Below, piece after piece: positions 48,674 through 59,789 of a stretch of 64,000 bases of DNA. The stretch spans positions 1 through 64,000 of the forward strand of contig JAQFVV010006833.1 in NCBI GenBank assembly GCA_028023455.1, written 5' to 3'. The notes beneath the pieces are model-generated. The model saw only the letters and a program-made list of their open reading frames with translations, ran no database searches and was not told the origin of the DNA. Position numbers and translations under genes: made by a program. This DNA comes from Epiperipatus broadwayi. Taxonomy: Eukaryota; Onychophora; Udeonychophora; Euonychophora; Peripatidae. Position 1 is the first letter of the stretch; every line of letters starts with the position of its first letter.

Positions 48674-49360
48674 TAAAACAGGCAAAACTCTTCATACAGT
48701 AGTGCCAATCAGTACAAGTCAGAGTAATCAATGGATGCCAGAAGGCTTGTGCATAAAATCCCTATCTAGCGCCTATTTATCCAATATCCCCAGACTAGTT
48801 TCTGGCTTGTGGAGTTCGTCAGTGAGGAGCTTTGGATCTGAAAGCACTGCACCTAGATCTTAGGATCTAATGCAACCCTCCAGGAGCCACCTTTTATCTC
48901 TACTTAACTACAAAACTATGAGAATAAAATTGAAAACACAATATTTTCAATCCAAGCTCATTAGCTTATAACGTCATATAGGTCTGAAAATATATGGGTA
49001 TTGAACTGAGTTCAGACCTATATGACTATATAAGCTAATGAGCTTTGATAGAAAATATTGTTTTCAATTTTATTCTCATAGTTTTGTAGTTAAGTAGAGA
49101 TAAAAGACGGCTGCTGGATGATTGCATTAGATCCTAAGATGTAGGTGCAGTGCTCTCAGATCCAAAGTGACAAGCCCAGAAACTAGTCTGGGGATAATGG
49201 ATGAGTAGACACTAGATAGAAATTTTATGCACAAGCCTTCTGGCAGCCATTGATTACTCTGGCTTGCACTCAATGGCACTACTGTATGGTGAGTTTTGCC
49301 TGTTTTAATAACAGTTATGAGCAAGCATAAGAAGCGGTGATCATGTGATGTTTAGTGGTT
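48674..49360. mobile_element. Inverted-repeat element copy M3, fully palindromic
   Basis: Left arm 48674-48985 (AAAACAGGCAAAACTC...) is repeated in inverted form at 49005-49313, so nearly the whole element folds on itself with a spacer of only about 20 bp. The right side alone carries the outer extension (AACAGTTATGAGCAAGCATA to about 49345). TATGCATAATATAT at 48660-48673 and 49361-49374 is a likely 14-bp target duplication. It is homologous to M1 and M2 but has arms of about 310 bp instead of 55. Confidence 0.88.
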
Positions 49361-49536
49361 TATGCATAATATATAATTAAAAGTTTTAACACTTTCGGTC
49401 CAAACCGTCATATTGAATTTTTTAAAATACTGACCTGAGAATTTTCACAATAACTTCAGTTTTAATTATGTTAGAGCAAAAAAAATTACATTAATATAAA
49501 CTATAATAACAATTTTATTTCACCCTTAACTTTGTA

Positions 49537-49945
49537 ATTACTAATACGCTGAAAATAAATGCGTTACGGTGAAACTTTTATATGTAATAATTTGTAGGCT
49601 TTTTTATATCTATTCTATTTTTTTTTCAGACTTAGCGCTTTCAGAGCCCTTGTAGCTCCATATTCATAATCCTTTTCATATTGTTAACTATATGCAAATT
49701 GCCTCCTATACCATCCATTTTTTCGAGATCTCGAAACAAGTGTCTTTTCTGTTTATTGATCTGGCATCACGGCAATTTACATACATTTGCATATAATTAA
49801 CAATATTTAAAAGGACTATGAATATGGAGCTACAAGGGCTCTGAAAGCTCTAAGTCTGAAAAAATAGAATAGGTATAAAAATGCCTACAAATTATTACAT
49901 ATAAAAGTTTCACCGTAACGCATTTATTTTCAGCGTATTAGTAAT
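49537..49945. mobile_element. MITE-like element with long terminal inverted repeats
   Basis: Starts ATTACTAATACGCTGAAAAT at 49537 and ends with its complement at 49945. Arms are about 160-165 bp with a spacer of about 80 bp containing GAGATCTCGAAACAAG. It has no coding capacity and is unrelated to the M1-M3 family. A short AT-rich target duplication is possible but cannot be fixed. Confidence 0.85.
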
Positions 49946-50157
49946 ATAAACTAGAAAAACTAAGGCAAACAATAAGCATAGGATAAATAGTGATAACTAT
50001 ATAAAAAATAAGGAAAAAAGAAATTTTCACATCCGAAATAATTATTACTTTATTGTTTGTTCATAATTTGGAAATTAACTAACTAAAATCCAAATTACAT
50101 CTTCAGTGATAATTTCTTTGTATTCCTCACAAAATTATCTTTCTAAATATGTCTTAC

Positions 50158-50253
50158 CTGAGATAATCCGTAGCTTCACAATCTCCAAAAGAAGTCGGAT
50201 ATGAATTCTTCATTTTTATATTGTACCCCAAAAGTTCCAAATGTCAAAGGCAT
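50158..50253 (-). CDS. Candidate first coding exon of the minus-strand host gene
   Basis: A 96-base GC-richer segment with a strong acceptor (CTTTTTTTTTATAG) and donor (CTCAG|GTAAGACA). All three frames contain stops if read from its start, so it would carry the start codon: ATG at 50213 gives MKNSYPTSFGDCEATDYL and leaves two bases for the next exon. An upstream ATG at the exon border would make a 26-codon upstream frame that stops in this exon. The protein is not recognised. The 5' part (PLTFGTF...) is echoed at 51130, so repeat origin of that portion is possible. Confidence 0.4.
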
Positions 50254-50408
50254 CTATAAAAAAAAAGATTCATCCTAATAAAAGATACAAAAGAAATCAT
50301 CATAGCAATTGGCTTCTTGTCTATCTAAAACTAGAAATTATAGGCTACTGTCTATATCATTGATAAAATGAGTTTCATCACTTCATTTTATATTTTTTTG
50401 TGTACATT

Positions 50409-50473
50409 AGTGATGTTTATATTCTTTATGGACACCAGTGATGTTTATATTCTTTATGCACACAAGTGATGCT
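50409..50473. repeat. 28-bp tandem repeat, 2.3 copies
   Basis: AGTGATGTTTATATTCTTTA plus eight bases is repeated at 50409 and 50437, with a partial third copy at 50465. Confidence 0.9.
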
Positions 50474-51059
50474 ATCTTGTTATATTTATTGTATCACATA
50501 GATATAATTTATTTGCATATAGTCCATTTTTTAATTATAGACTTGAAAATAATGTGATGAAACATATAGCAAAACCAGAGTGACTCTAAAGCATGAGTAT
50601 CAAGACATAAACAAGAATCAGAATTTGATTATTTGCCTAGATATGCAATCTTTCTATACATTTGATTATTAGTTTTGTAACTCATTATTTGTAAACACAA
50701 ACATATTATATAAACGTAATTATAAATAATAAATTATTAAACTTTTTGAAAAATCATTATTTTTATAAAATAAGTGGATTAGAACTTTAGAAAATTATGG
50801 TAGATATGAATTCTATACGAGCATAAATAAATATATAATTTATATTAACACACACTAAATACAAACTAAAATTAATAAAAAAAATAATTTTTTCAAAAAA
50901 TTAAAAAAAAAGAAGTAAAATATTATTTAAAAAATTAAAATTTTATACTCAAGAGTCATTATGATGAAGCTCTATTGTAGGCCTTGTTTGTGAATAACAT
51001 CAGAGAAATATTCATTTGCATGACGTAAACTATTTTTTGTCTTTTATCACTTCATGATA

Positions 51060-51320
51060 ATTACAAAAGTTATCAAAAAACAAAAAATTAAATACTCTTC
51101 TTGATTAAAACTGCTGCAAAAAGTTCCAAATGTCAACGGATTTTTTTTGAGGTAGACATTTTTGGAATCACATGACAGAGAGCTATCAAATGCCCGTATT
51201 TTGTTTGACGTCATGCTTATACTTTTTACGTCAGTAAAGAAAGAAAACAACACGTCAGCCGACAGGCGGCTAACCTGCCCAAAGAGCCGAACCAGTTTTA
51301 AAAGTATCTTTATAAACATC
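51060..51320 (-). promoter_or_regulatory. GC-richer block with CRE-like sites
   Basis: Contains TGACGTCA at 51209-51216 (the full cAMP-response palindrome) and half sites TACGTCAG near 51228 and ACACGTCAGCC near 51251, within a GC-richer stretch upstream of the candidate first exon at 50.2 kb. A promoter role is inferred only from position and motif. The minus strand is open from 51319 to 51047, but I recognise no product. Confidence 0.3.
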
Positions 51321-51719
51321 TCTTTTTATTGGTAGTTCTTCCTTATATCCCAAAATTATTATTTGTCTCACTATATTTTTTTAACAATTATAATAAAAGA
51401 TTGAACATACTTTAAAAAAATAAAAAATATTTCTGTAAAATTATATTTTATTTTCCATTCATACATAAGATCGTTAATTTGTTAATCAAATGTTATGTAT
51501 GTGTATAATTAAAATACACATACACACAAAATAATTGTAGTAAATGTTGTAAATGGGGATTTAATATTTAAACATATGTATGTGTATAATTTGTCGCATA
51601 TATATACGTAAGTTATATATATATATGTAAAGATAAAAATACTTCGTTAATTTAAAATAATATTATACGTTAATAGCTGTATTATTTTTTAAAACAGCAA
51701 GAAAATAAATTCTTTTAGA

Positions 51720-52310
51720 TAGGAAGGTTAATTAACGAAGGAACTTTGCAGATAAACAAGATGATTAATTAAAAAGAAATCGGGCTGCAAAGGGTAATCA
51801 ATCAAAGTAAAACTTAAACCAAAAAGTAAACTGGGAGGGATTGATCCGACCAGGACGGACAAGATTTGACCAATCAAATCCAGAAAATCAGGACTGAAAA
51901 AATGAGTGAAAGTGTAAAGTAGGAGACACTTTAAGCTGGGAGCTCTACCGATGCAGATGAACTGGGAAAGGCGCTGAACGCCGCTTATTTAGCACGGTAG
52001 CCCCAGAGCGGACAGCTGGCATCCGAACATCTAAGAGTCAGCATAGGGACTATAAAGTAGGTCGCATAGATCTTTATTATTATTTTGGTATACCTTCGGG
52101 TTTGTTAATATAAATATATTGTGATTGTTTTAATGTATTAGTGTAAATATGTATATATTAATGTATTATAATTAAATCTGTTTTTCTTATTCTACCGGCG
52201 TTAGTCTTTGTGATTATAATTATTGTATGTATATATAGGCAGGGCAAGGTTAGCTTACTGCCTAGATTGGTCGCCAGCGAGTATTATAACTGGCAGACAT
52301 AACATCAAAT
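51720..52310 (+). other. LTR-like segment, plus strand
   Basis: GC-richer block with TATAAA at 52052, a late ATTAAATC, then a run ending GGTCGCCAGCGAGTATTATA and ACTGGCAGACATAACATC near 52305. This succession (TATA, poly-A-like signal, then a TTGG/TGGC-type junction) is what an LTR and primer site would show. No matching second LTR is in the window. Confidence 0.4.
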
Positions 52311-52391
52311 AATGGATCTTTGGGGAGATAAAGCGATCCAAATTTATCACAGTATTAAATTGAAAATTTCTTCTCTCCATATAAATTTCAA

Positions 52392-53731
52392 TTATTCTGT
52401 TTTTAAATGGAATAACAAGAAAATCCCTCCATCTATACTACTATTATCTATCACATGGTCAACCTTATAAATTTTCCACTGGAATGAATATTTAATTTTG
52501 TTTTCTAAAGGCTCATTCCCCTTTTTGTTTGCCATTACAAGTAGGATTCCTTCAACATTTATTTTCAACCTTTCCCTTATTCTATAATGTATGGCTTTAT
52601 AAACTTCTGTTACATACTTATAATTAATCACTTGGATTTTTACATTTGCTATTCCTTCTATATTATCATAAATTTTACTCTCTAAAATTTCATTTCTTTG
52701 GAAATAATTTTATTTACTAATCATATTTCATTTATGGTTTCTTGACTATGTTTAGCCTTTACTTCTTCACTTCATTACATTCAAATATCAGCCTTTCAAG
52801 CTAATTGTGCATTTTGCGAGTGTTAATAATAATAAATGAATATTTTCTCTCCAATACAAGATATAGTATTTATGCAGGAATAAAATGAATCCACTTATTC
52901 CTATGACTCAAATGCTTATATATGAGCAAATCTGAGGTACTGGCAAGGAAAGCGTGAGGATGGAGCACTCACTTTAAATTACTATATACGATGTCTGAAT
53001 GAATGACGTCGGTGAAATTGTCTAGAATTTACTAAATGTCATTCTAACTGAAACTTAATCATATGTAAATAAGCATTTATTTTATATAGTGTATATTTAC
53101 AATTGTATTACATTCAAATATCAGCCTTTCAAGCTAATTGTGCTTACGCTTTTGCGAGTGTTAATAATAATAAATGAATACTTTCTCTCCAATATGCTAT
53201 ATAAAATAAATGCTTCTTCACTTCTGCTCGACATTTGGAAGCCTCGTATCTAAGCTTTGTTGCTCTTTTATACATTTTATGTCAACTACATCATCGAAAC
53301 ATTCTATTGCTATCTTTTCAAACTTTTCAATAATAGTAGTTACTTCTAAAGAAACTTGTTCTACTACCCTATGATCTTCTGTTTTTACCTCTTTTGTTGC
53401 CCCTGATAACAATTCTATTTTGCTTTTGTTAATTTTGATTTTCTGGTTCTACTATTTTCTTTTTATGATTATTAAGTATTACGTCTATTTCTTTATTCTG
53501 ATTTTCAAACATTCCATCAAATATCTCTTTCATTTGCTTTACAAGTTTTTCATTTTGTTCTTCAAATTTTATGGCCATCTCTTTATTTTTATTTTCAAAC
53601 ATTTCCTTCATCGTTGCCATAAACCTATAATTATTTGAAACTTCTAATTGATCTTTAATTTGTCTCTCATTGTAAATGTTTTCTGCTTCTTTTTCTGGAA
53701 ACTGCATTTCTGCTTTCAATCTGGTACGCAT
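52392..53731 (-). pseudogene. Gypsy 2 gag region, frameshifted and interrupted
   Basis: Starts at ATG 53731: MRTRLKAEMQFPEKEAENIY, then a coiled coil (ATMKEMFENKNKEMAIKFEE). The N-terminal MRTR and coiled coil resemble the gag at 13793. After a frame change 53412-53218 continues with KEVKTEDHRVVEQVSLEV. The reading resumes beyond an inserted element (52774-53212) as SEEVKAKHSQETINEI and then a further open frame at 52631-52392 that I do not recognise (RERLKINVEGILLVMANKKG). No capsid or zinc knuckle motif is clear. Confidence 0.5.
52774..53212. mobile_element. 439-bp insertion with terminal direct repeats (TRIM-like)
   Basis: Flanked by the 12-bp duplication CTTCTTCACTTC (52762-52773 and 53213-53224). 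It contains an 80-85-bp direct repeat near its two ends (52777-52856 and 53110-53194, starting ACATTCAAATATCAGCC and ending TCTCTCCAATA) that differs mainly by a 5-6-base indel. A short inverted pair (GCATTTATTTTATATAG at 53072 and its complement at 53197) brackets the second repeat. No coding capacity. Miniature LTR-type element or a tandemly duplicated SINE/MITE are the alternatives. Confidence 0.65.
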
Positions 53732-54123
53732 CTAATTAATCATATTCAACTACAATATTTACTTTTTTTAATAAACTATTTAAAAATTATTTCTGCTAAA
53801 TTTCTTATTCAATAATTTGGTGTGACTATTCATCCTTTCACTCTGTAGCCCTATCTATTACTACCTACCATTTCATAAGTTGACTCTATTAATATGCACA
53901 TTTAATTATATTATTTGATTGTACTTTCTCTGAGCATCATTTTAAACCAATATAAAATTCAATTAAATTATTATTTTTTAACTGTTAATTTCTTCTCTAT
54001 TCTCACATTTCTCATCAAATTATTCTTCTTTAATTAAATAACCAGTCAGTATCAAGCACTCACGTTAGATACCAATTTACAAATGACTAATCTATTTACT
54101 ATTAGATACTCAAGGTCATTCTC

Positions 54124-54147
54124 AAGCACACACATTAGATGCCAACT
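54124..54147 (-). other. Candidate primer-binding site of Gypsy 2
   Basis: Minus strand reads TTGGCATCTAATGTGTGTGC directly after ...CCGTTACA, a plausible LTR end. A near copy (TTGGTATCTAACGTGAGTGC) lies at about 54074-54053, so the junction region is duplicated. Confidence 0.35.
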
Positions 54148-55169
54148 GTAACGGTCCTGCCATTTAGCAAAAGAGCTCATCAAAGTTAATTGGGCAACTA
54201 ACTACATTGTGAACTAAGTGGTTTTCTCCATTTATACACTAAATATTTGGGCAATCTAAATAAACTGCATAAATGTTATACTTAAGCAGCTGAAGTATAT
54301 ATCTAATAAATAAATATGTTGATTCACAAATGACTCTAGGGCAGTTTAATTTTATATTTATAATGGACTCATAAATTTGTAAAGAATGCTAATGGTCCAA
54401 ATAATGAGTATCTTGCCTGGCAAAGAAGATACAATTCAATAAATGATGAGTTATATGGTGATAAAGTGTAGTTTGGGATGCACAATAAATTATCTTAATT
54501 GTAAAATAAATTATGTAATAAAACAATTTTATAATGATTAATGCAATAGGTAAATCAAAATATTTAATAATAATAATATAAATTTATTGAGATAAGCATT
54601 AATTCATTGAGGTGAATAAATAAAGATTATAATTCTAATTTATCAATTTCTATCTAATATTTAAATATTTTATAAGTCATCTCCCATCCTCTTTTCTTGT
54701 TATGATAGCAATTGATATATGTGATATATATTTAAATTATAAAGCAAACAATATTTAAGGATTAGCCTTAGTGTGAGCCAGGTACCTTATGCCCATTTCT
54801 TTGGTATGCACATTTAGTTCACTCTGGGCATCTCCAGTATACCATTCCATATGTTACTATGCTACCAAAAAAAAAAAAACCCATTATGAAACGAATAAAA
54901 ACCCCTTTTTCCTTAATGACATTCAATTAATTTAAATGTAGGTATTATACCACCATTTTATTCTTAGCATAAGTAATTCTACATAGCAGGGTGAGAGTAA
55001 AATTTGAAGAAAAAATTGTTTTGAACTATTTTAATTTCTATCATCCAACTTCTCATTTATATATATATATTCCACATCATCAACTAAATAACAAATCAAC
55101 AAACTTGTTGATTTTGTAGATACGCTAATATATATTAATATATAAAGATATTAAAAATTAATTTTTATG

Positions 55170-55275
55170 CCAGCGGCCCTGTAACATTATATTTCTGTGT
55201 TTTTGCATAGCATCAACACCATCAAGTGGCGGACATGAGCTAATACAACAGTACCAAAAAATTTTTAATGTTACA
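55170..55275 (+). repeat. Short dispersed repeat, copy 3
   Basis: CCTGTAACATTATATTTCTG and ACCATCAAGTGGCGGAC with a downstream TTTTTAATGTTACATT match copies at 30120-30205 and 31155-31260. Confidence 0.5.
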
Positions 55276-56149
55276 TTTTCTTTTTTTTAAAAAATATTTC
55301 TCACATCATTTAAACAAATTGCCAAGTAGGTTATATTAATGGAAATTATTAATAAAAACAAAACTTTAATAAATATTTACCATTAAAATTGTCATTATAC
55401 TGTGCCAGGTTCGTTCGGAAGATAATCCGGAATACTCTATTTGCTAGGTTTAACTGGGTTTAAACCTTATTTATCATAATTTTATATTATAAATATTACA
55501 TGAATGGACCAGCCCTTCAAGCAGAGGGGGAGGATACCATCGGTAGCAAAGCTATCAACGATACCCACAATCAGCCCAAGCTATGCAACGCATAACACCA
55601 TTACATTTCCAGACCGTGGACCACCTCGATTGCTAGATTCAAACCCCTACTATCCAAGCACTTTATTTGTTTTGAAGTAAACCTCAGGTGCCAGCTAGTT
55701 ACGAGAACTAAAATGTTTGGACAGTAGGCTCATAATCCAGCGGTCAAAATATCCCATGACTAGCTCAATCAAAAGAATAATCTAACACATTTATTGCTTT
55801 AATTAGTGGTAAAGAATTGACTGACAAATATTAAATTTTAAAGATAATTTATTTTTAAATAAGTACTTATTACCCTAATTTTAACTACTTATAACTTTCT
55901 CAATAAAATATAAACAATGATTTTATAGATAATTACACACACTCTTCATAAATCATGCAATATAATAAACAAAAAGTATTAGACAATACAAGGCATTTAA
56001 AGAAACATGAAATCAATACAACGAATACGCACATCAATAGTTCTTTATGCATGCTATAGAGTTCATTTATTAATAGACTCTGGAGGCTTTAAGTTAATGC
56101 AATGGCTACTTTAATATCAAAAATGAAAATAATAAAAGTTACTTATTAC

Positions 56150-56434
56150 CTAGAGGATTTGAACATTGACTTAATGCTGGTTGTTGCTTCAATTGAAAAT
56201 CTTTCCAACCGGTTGGATTTGAAGTTTTTTGTGGAGGATTTTTCAAGTTGTTAGGCCGGCATCCTTTTATCAGGCAGGTTGACTGTTCATGTGGACTCAG
56301 GCTGGAGCAAGGTCGTATGTTTCCGACAATTAACACTGCATGATTGACGGACAGATTTAATCTTATTGTGAACTCACTGATAGATGGAACTCAAACCGAT
56401 TGTAATCTTCACTCTGATTGCGAACTCAACTACT
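56150..56434 (-). promoter_or_regulatory. Gypsy 2 LTR leader segment with splice donor-like end
   Basis: Downstream of the TATA/initiator pair (TATAAATA at 56461-56454, TCAGT at 56436-56432) lies a GC-richer leader with an open frame starting MLIVGNIRPCSSLS at 56336. It ends at CCTCTAG|GTAATAAGT (exon side 56150). The frame stays open across the donor for three codons. Its arrangement parallels the leaders in the other two LTR families. Confidence 0.45.
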
Positions 56435-57000
56435 GATTGATAAAAATCCGGACTATTTATATGATAACCTGTTGTCACTTTGGTAATTGGCTTTTATGTC
56501 CACCAGCTATATTTGTTGTTGAAATTCCTCCACTGTTTTTGAATACATTACTTAGATAAGCTTTTGATTATGTGTTTTCATTTGGTAGCCATTGCAAATT
56601 TGTTGTTTTGTGGATTTTTAATTCGTAGCCATTGACAATTCTGTGTTTATATATCTTATGATTATAACATTTTTTAACTTTCATTTATTCCTTAACACTT
56701 AACACGCACACATTTATTTTATCAACAAGCACACATTTTGCTATGTTTACAATCGCTACTAACACACATAAATATTTGCATTTCTTTAAATTACGGGAAA
56801 AGACTTTTTTTAATATTTTAAACGAAAAGAGATTTATTCTTTAACTGTCATAACTTTTAATTTTTATTTATTTTCTTATTAATTGTCGAGTTAATTCCCT
56901 CCCCCTTTCAATCAATCTTTAAACTTTTAATTTTAACGCTTCTAAAGCAAACTGCATTTTGTAAACTAATAATAAAACTCTTTAGACTTTTATTAACAAC

Positions 57001-57779
57001 GGTCTCTCAAACTGAAACCTTCGCATTATTTATGATAATTTTATTTTAATAATTTTTTAAACAAAAATTTCACTTGGATTGCTATTTTTCATAAGCGGTA
57101 CAATATTTTCCTTATTTTTAAACCACTTTTTTTTTCCTTTATGAGACTTATCTGACCATGTGAAGGTTTTTTAAGCAGCTATTATCACAGTTTTGTGTAT
57201 ATATATATGACTTCAGCTGAAAATTCTTATTTGGTATCTTTTTGCTAGCAAAAACACAAAGATCCATAAGCAATTTAAATCACTGGATGATATCCAATTA
57301 TTATTCTTTTGATATTGCAATCCAAACTGAATTCAATTATCTTGATTTTATGGCAGTCAGCATAGCATCTGTGATATCCATTTTGTTTTAATCATAAAGA
57401 TATCAAATTAAGGGACAGGAAATTCTAAGTTGTTTTATAGTCTATATTTCTTTGCTATAGGCTCCAAATAACTTTATAAAAGTAGGGTAAAATAAATTTT
57501 AAGAAAAAGAAAGTATGGATGTTCTTGCTGAAAGTTTCTGTAGCTATGGCAACACAAAACAATCTTTTTCTCTTTTAAACACTGGCTTTTGATCATATGA
57601 TTCTTTCTTCCAATTCTAATAAGACATTGTTATCATTCAATAATAATTTAATAAATAGTTCATTTATTTCAAGATTCATTTGAAACAATATTTTTTTATT
57701 AAACAGATGACTTCTAACTGTTTTCTTTATTTAGCTATTTATACACTACAAAAAAATTATAGATGGTAACATGTGTATT
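57001..57779. other. AT-rich stretch without a recognised gene
   Basis: May include the outer part of the Gypsy 2 LTR. Nothing recognisable. Confidence 0.35.
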
Positions 57780-58640
57780 TCACATATCCCTAACCTAAAT
57801 AAAAAATAAAACAATTCAAAACAACTAACATAAGATCATTACCAACTGAACATTGTATGAATAACTCATGGTTAATTAAAATTAAACCTCCACACCAATG
57901 ATTATGAATAATTACATGTTTTTTATAATAAAAAAAAACTTATCTAAACATACTAAAATCAACAATACAAATATCCTGCAATAATTATAATCATTAGCAC
58001 CCTTATATTATACTCTAACTGGATATTTGAAAAATAAGTCTCTAATCTTATACAGGTTGCATAAATTTTGATCAATAAAACCAAATCTTTTGACCGATAA
58101 ATATTTATTCTTTATACCAGATAAAACCATGAATATAGTCACCATAAAATGGATACTCACTTTTATATCCATAACGATTGCCACATTTGTTTGTATTCTT
58201 GCAATAAACTATATTTTCTAAATCATTTACCCCACAAATCCAACACATATTACTGACCTTACATGGTAATTGAAACAAATTCTTGTCCCCAGTCAATATA
58301 TCTACATCCACGATTGACTATTTCATGGTGATAAAACCATTTAGATTTTAAGTTTTACTTGTAATGCTAAAATCCTATATGTAAGACCACTATTTAAACT
58401 TATCATGGAACTACCCTTTAAATAAAACATGAGTCACTTATTTTGGATGGCATCATATCCAAGCTAATATAATAATGCAAACGGCCTCTATATGAATTTC
58501 CAAACTTTGGACCTGTTTATTCTATGCCTTCTCAAACTCTTTATTAACTTATTAACTTGTTGATACTTATTTAACCTAGTTTCTAGGATTGTACCTTTAT
58601 ACTAGCATTCCAATTTATACTTTTTCATCTTAGTTTCTAT
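57780..58640 (-). pseudogene. Unrecognised ORF family, copy 1 (Cys-rich C-terminus)
   Basis: The minus strand reads, with frame breaks, a short helical part (RLNKYQQVNK), then a 68-codon open frame at 58311-58105: CKVSNMCWICGVNDLENIVY, CKNTNKCGNRYGYKSEYPFY and GDYIHGFIWYKE. Cysteines are spaced C-x2-C...C-x5-C, suggesting metal binding. A second copy lies in opposite orientation at 63195-63980, and conservation at the protein level (YCK, TKC, YP-Y, GFIWYKES) suggests the sequence was once coding. I cannot name the family; a Gag-like or LINE ORF1 role is possible. Confidence 0.5.
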
Positions 58641-58689
58641 CTCTTGAGTCCAATTTTTCCTTTTATATTATTAGTGATCTTTATTTGCA

Positions 58690-59115
58690 TTTGATTTTGA
58701 GCGTTCTATTTTACTCTAATCCATTAGATTTAACTTTCAAATCATTTATTTGCTTGGGTCCTATTCTTATTTCACAAACTAACTCCATATGCACATGCCT
58801 GATTTCTTGTTTCAATCTATTCTTTAACTGATATTGACCATCTATCTTCATGATTAACATTTCCTGGCTTTGCTTCAACTCTTGCCTTAAGTATTTCATG
58901 ATTCTTGTCACATTTTTCTTTATTTACATCAATCTTAGTTATTAAATCTTTTGATAAATTTTTCATGATTTTGTTTAATTTATCTCATTTGCTTCATTTC
59001 ACTCATTAAACTTTTTAACATGGCCATTATAGATTCATTTTGATCATCTTTGGATGTGACATACTTCACTAACTTCTCTTCCTTCTAATGTATCTCTTTT
59101 TCATTTTCCATTATA
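58690..59115 (-). pseudogene. Gypsy 3 gag N-terminus remnant
   Basis: Begins MENEKE near 59112 and, after frame breaks, reads YVTSKDDQNESIMAMLKSLM, then 58911-58711: MTRIMKYLRQELKQSQEMLI and a coiled coil. The start and helical nature resemble gag of Gypsy 1 (MENSKMMMNSIM). It lies about 680 bp inside the LTR at 59790, as a gag should. Confidence 0.4.
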
Positions 59116-59789
59116 TATATCAGATTTAAATTTGACTATTTTAAAAAGAGCATATAACTTTCATTCTCAATTCAATACTTCAGGCTAAATGAAATGACCA
59201 ACTTGCTTTCTCTACTATGCTTTATATGCTGAACCTTATAAATCAATTAAATTCCTACTCACATACATTTCAACTCATGAAATATAACCTTTTAATTTAA
59301 AAAAAAACCGCAATAACATTACCTCTCAATAGTGATTGATTCATCTATCCACTATTGTCATCCCAAACTAATGTGTATAAATTTATTTATTTACTTATTC
59401 AATAATTTTGTTTGTTTAAAAAAAAAAAATCAACTTATATTGTGTATAGCGTAAATCTCATTACTATGCTAAAAAATCTTTGCACTATGCTATCATTAAC
59501 AAATTCAAACAATAAGCATTATTGTTTCCCATCTATATTCTAAAATAACTAAGGTACAATACCTTCAATAAAAGAAGCTAGCTTCAAACACTTTTCATTG
59601 TTTATTTAATACCATGAGAACATAATATTTATTAGTAATGAGCCCATATTCTTTTGGCACTTTACTAACATATAGCACATACCTAGTACTTTTAAAGTCT
59701 CACACAAACTCTTATTTTTATTATTATATCCCAAGTCAACACATCATAATCTGGTACTATAAACGGTCAGTTTTGTTTGTTCATGATAA
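59116..59789. other. AT-rich leader-like stretch
   Basis: Between the gag remnant and the LTR of Gypsy 3; no gene. A primer-binding site was not recognised. Confidence 0.35.

Larger units (their letters stand above)
54148..57000 (-). repeat. LTR of Gypsy 2 (right limit not fixed)
   Basis: Begins on the plus strand with TGTAACGGTCCTGCCATTTA, which would close the LTR in element orientation, next to the primer-site candidate and gag. It contains GC-richer islands at about 55400-55770 and 56145-56460, the latter with a TATA box and initiator. The spacing of islands resembles the Gypsy 1 and Gypsy 3 LTRs. No sequence match to those was seen by eye, and the opening terminus was not found, so the end at 57000 is a guess. 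Confidence 0.45.

Noticed and set aside
55400-55770. GC-rich block resembling tRNA arms (GGTAGC...GCTATC)
   Set aside because: No cloverleaf, no consistent B box; fits better as an LTR island.
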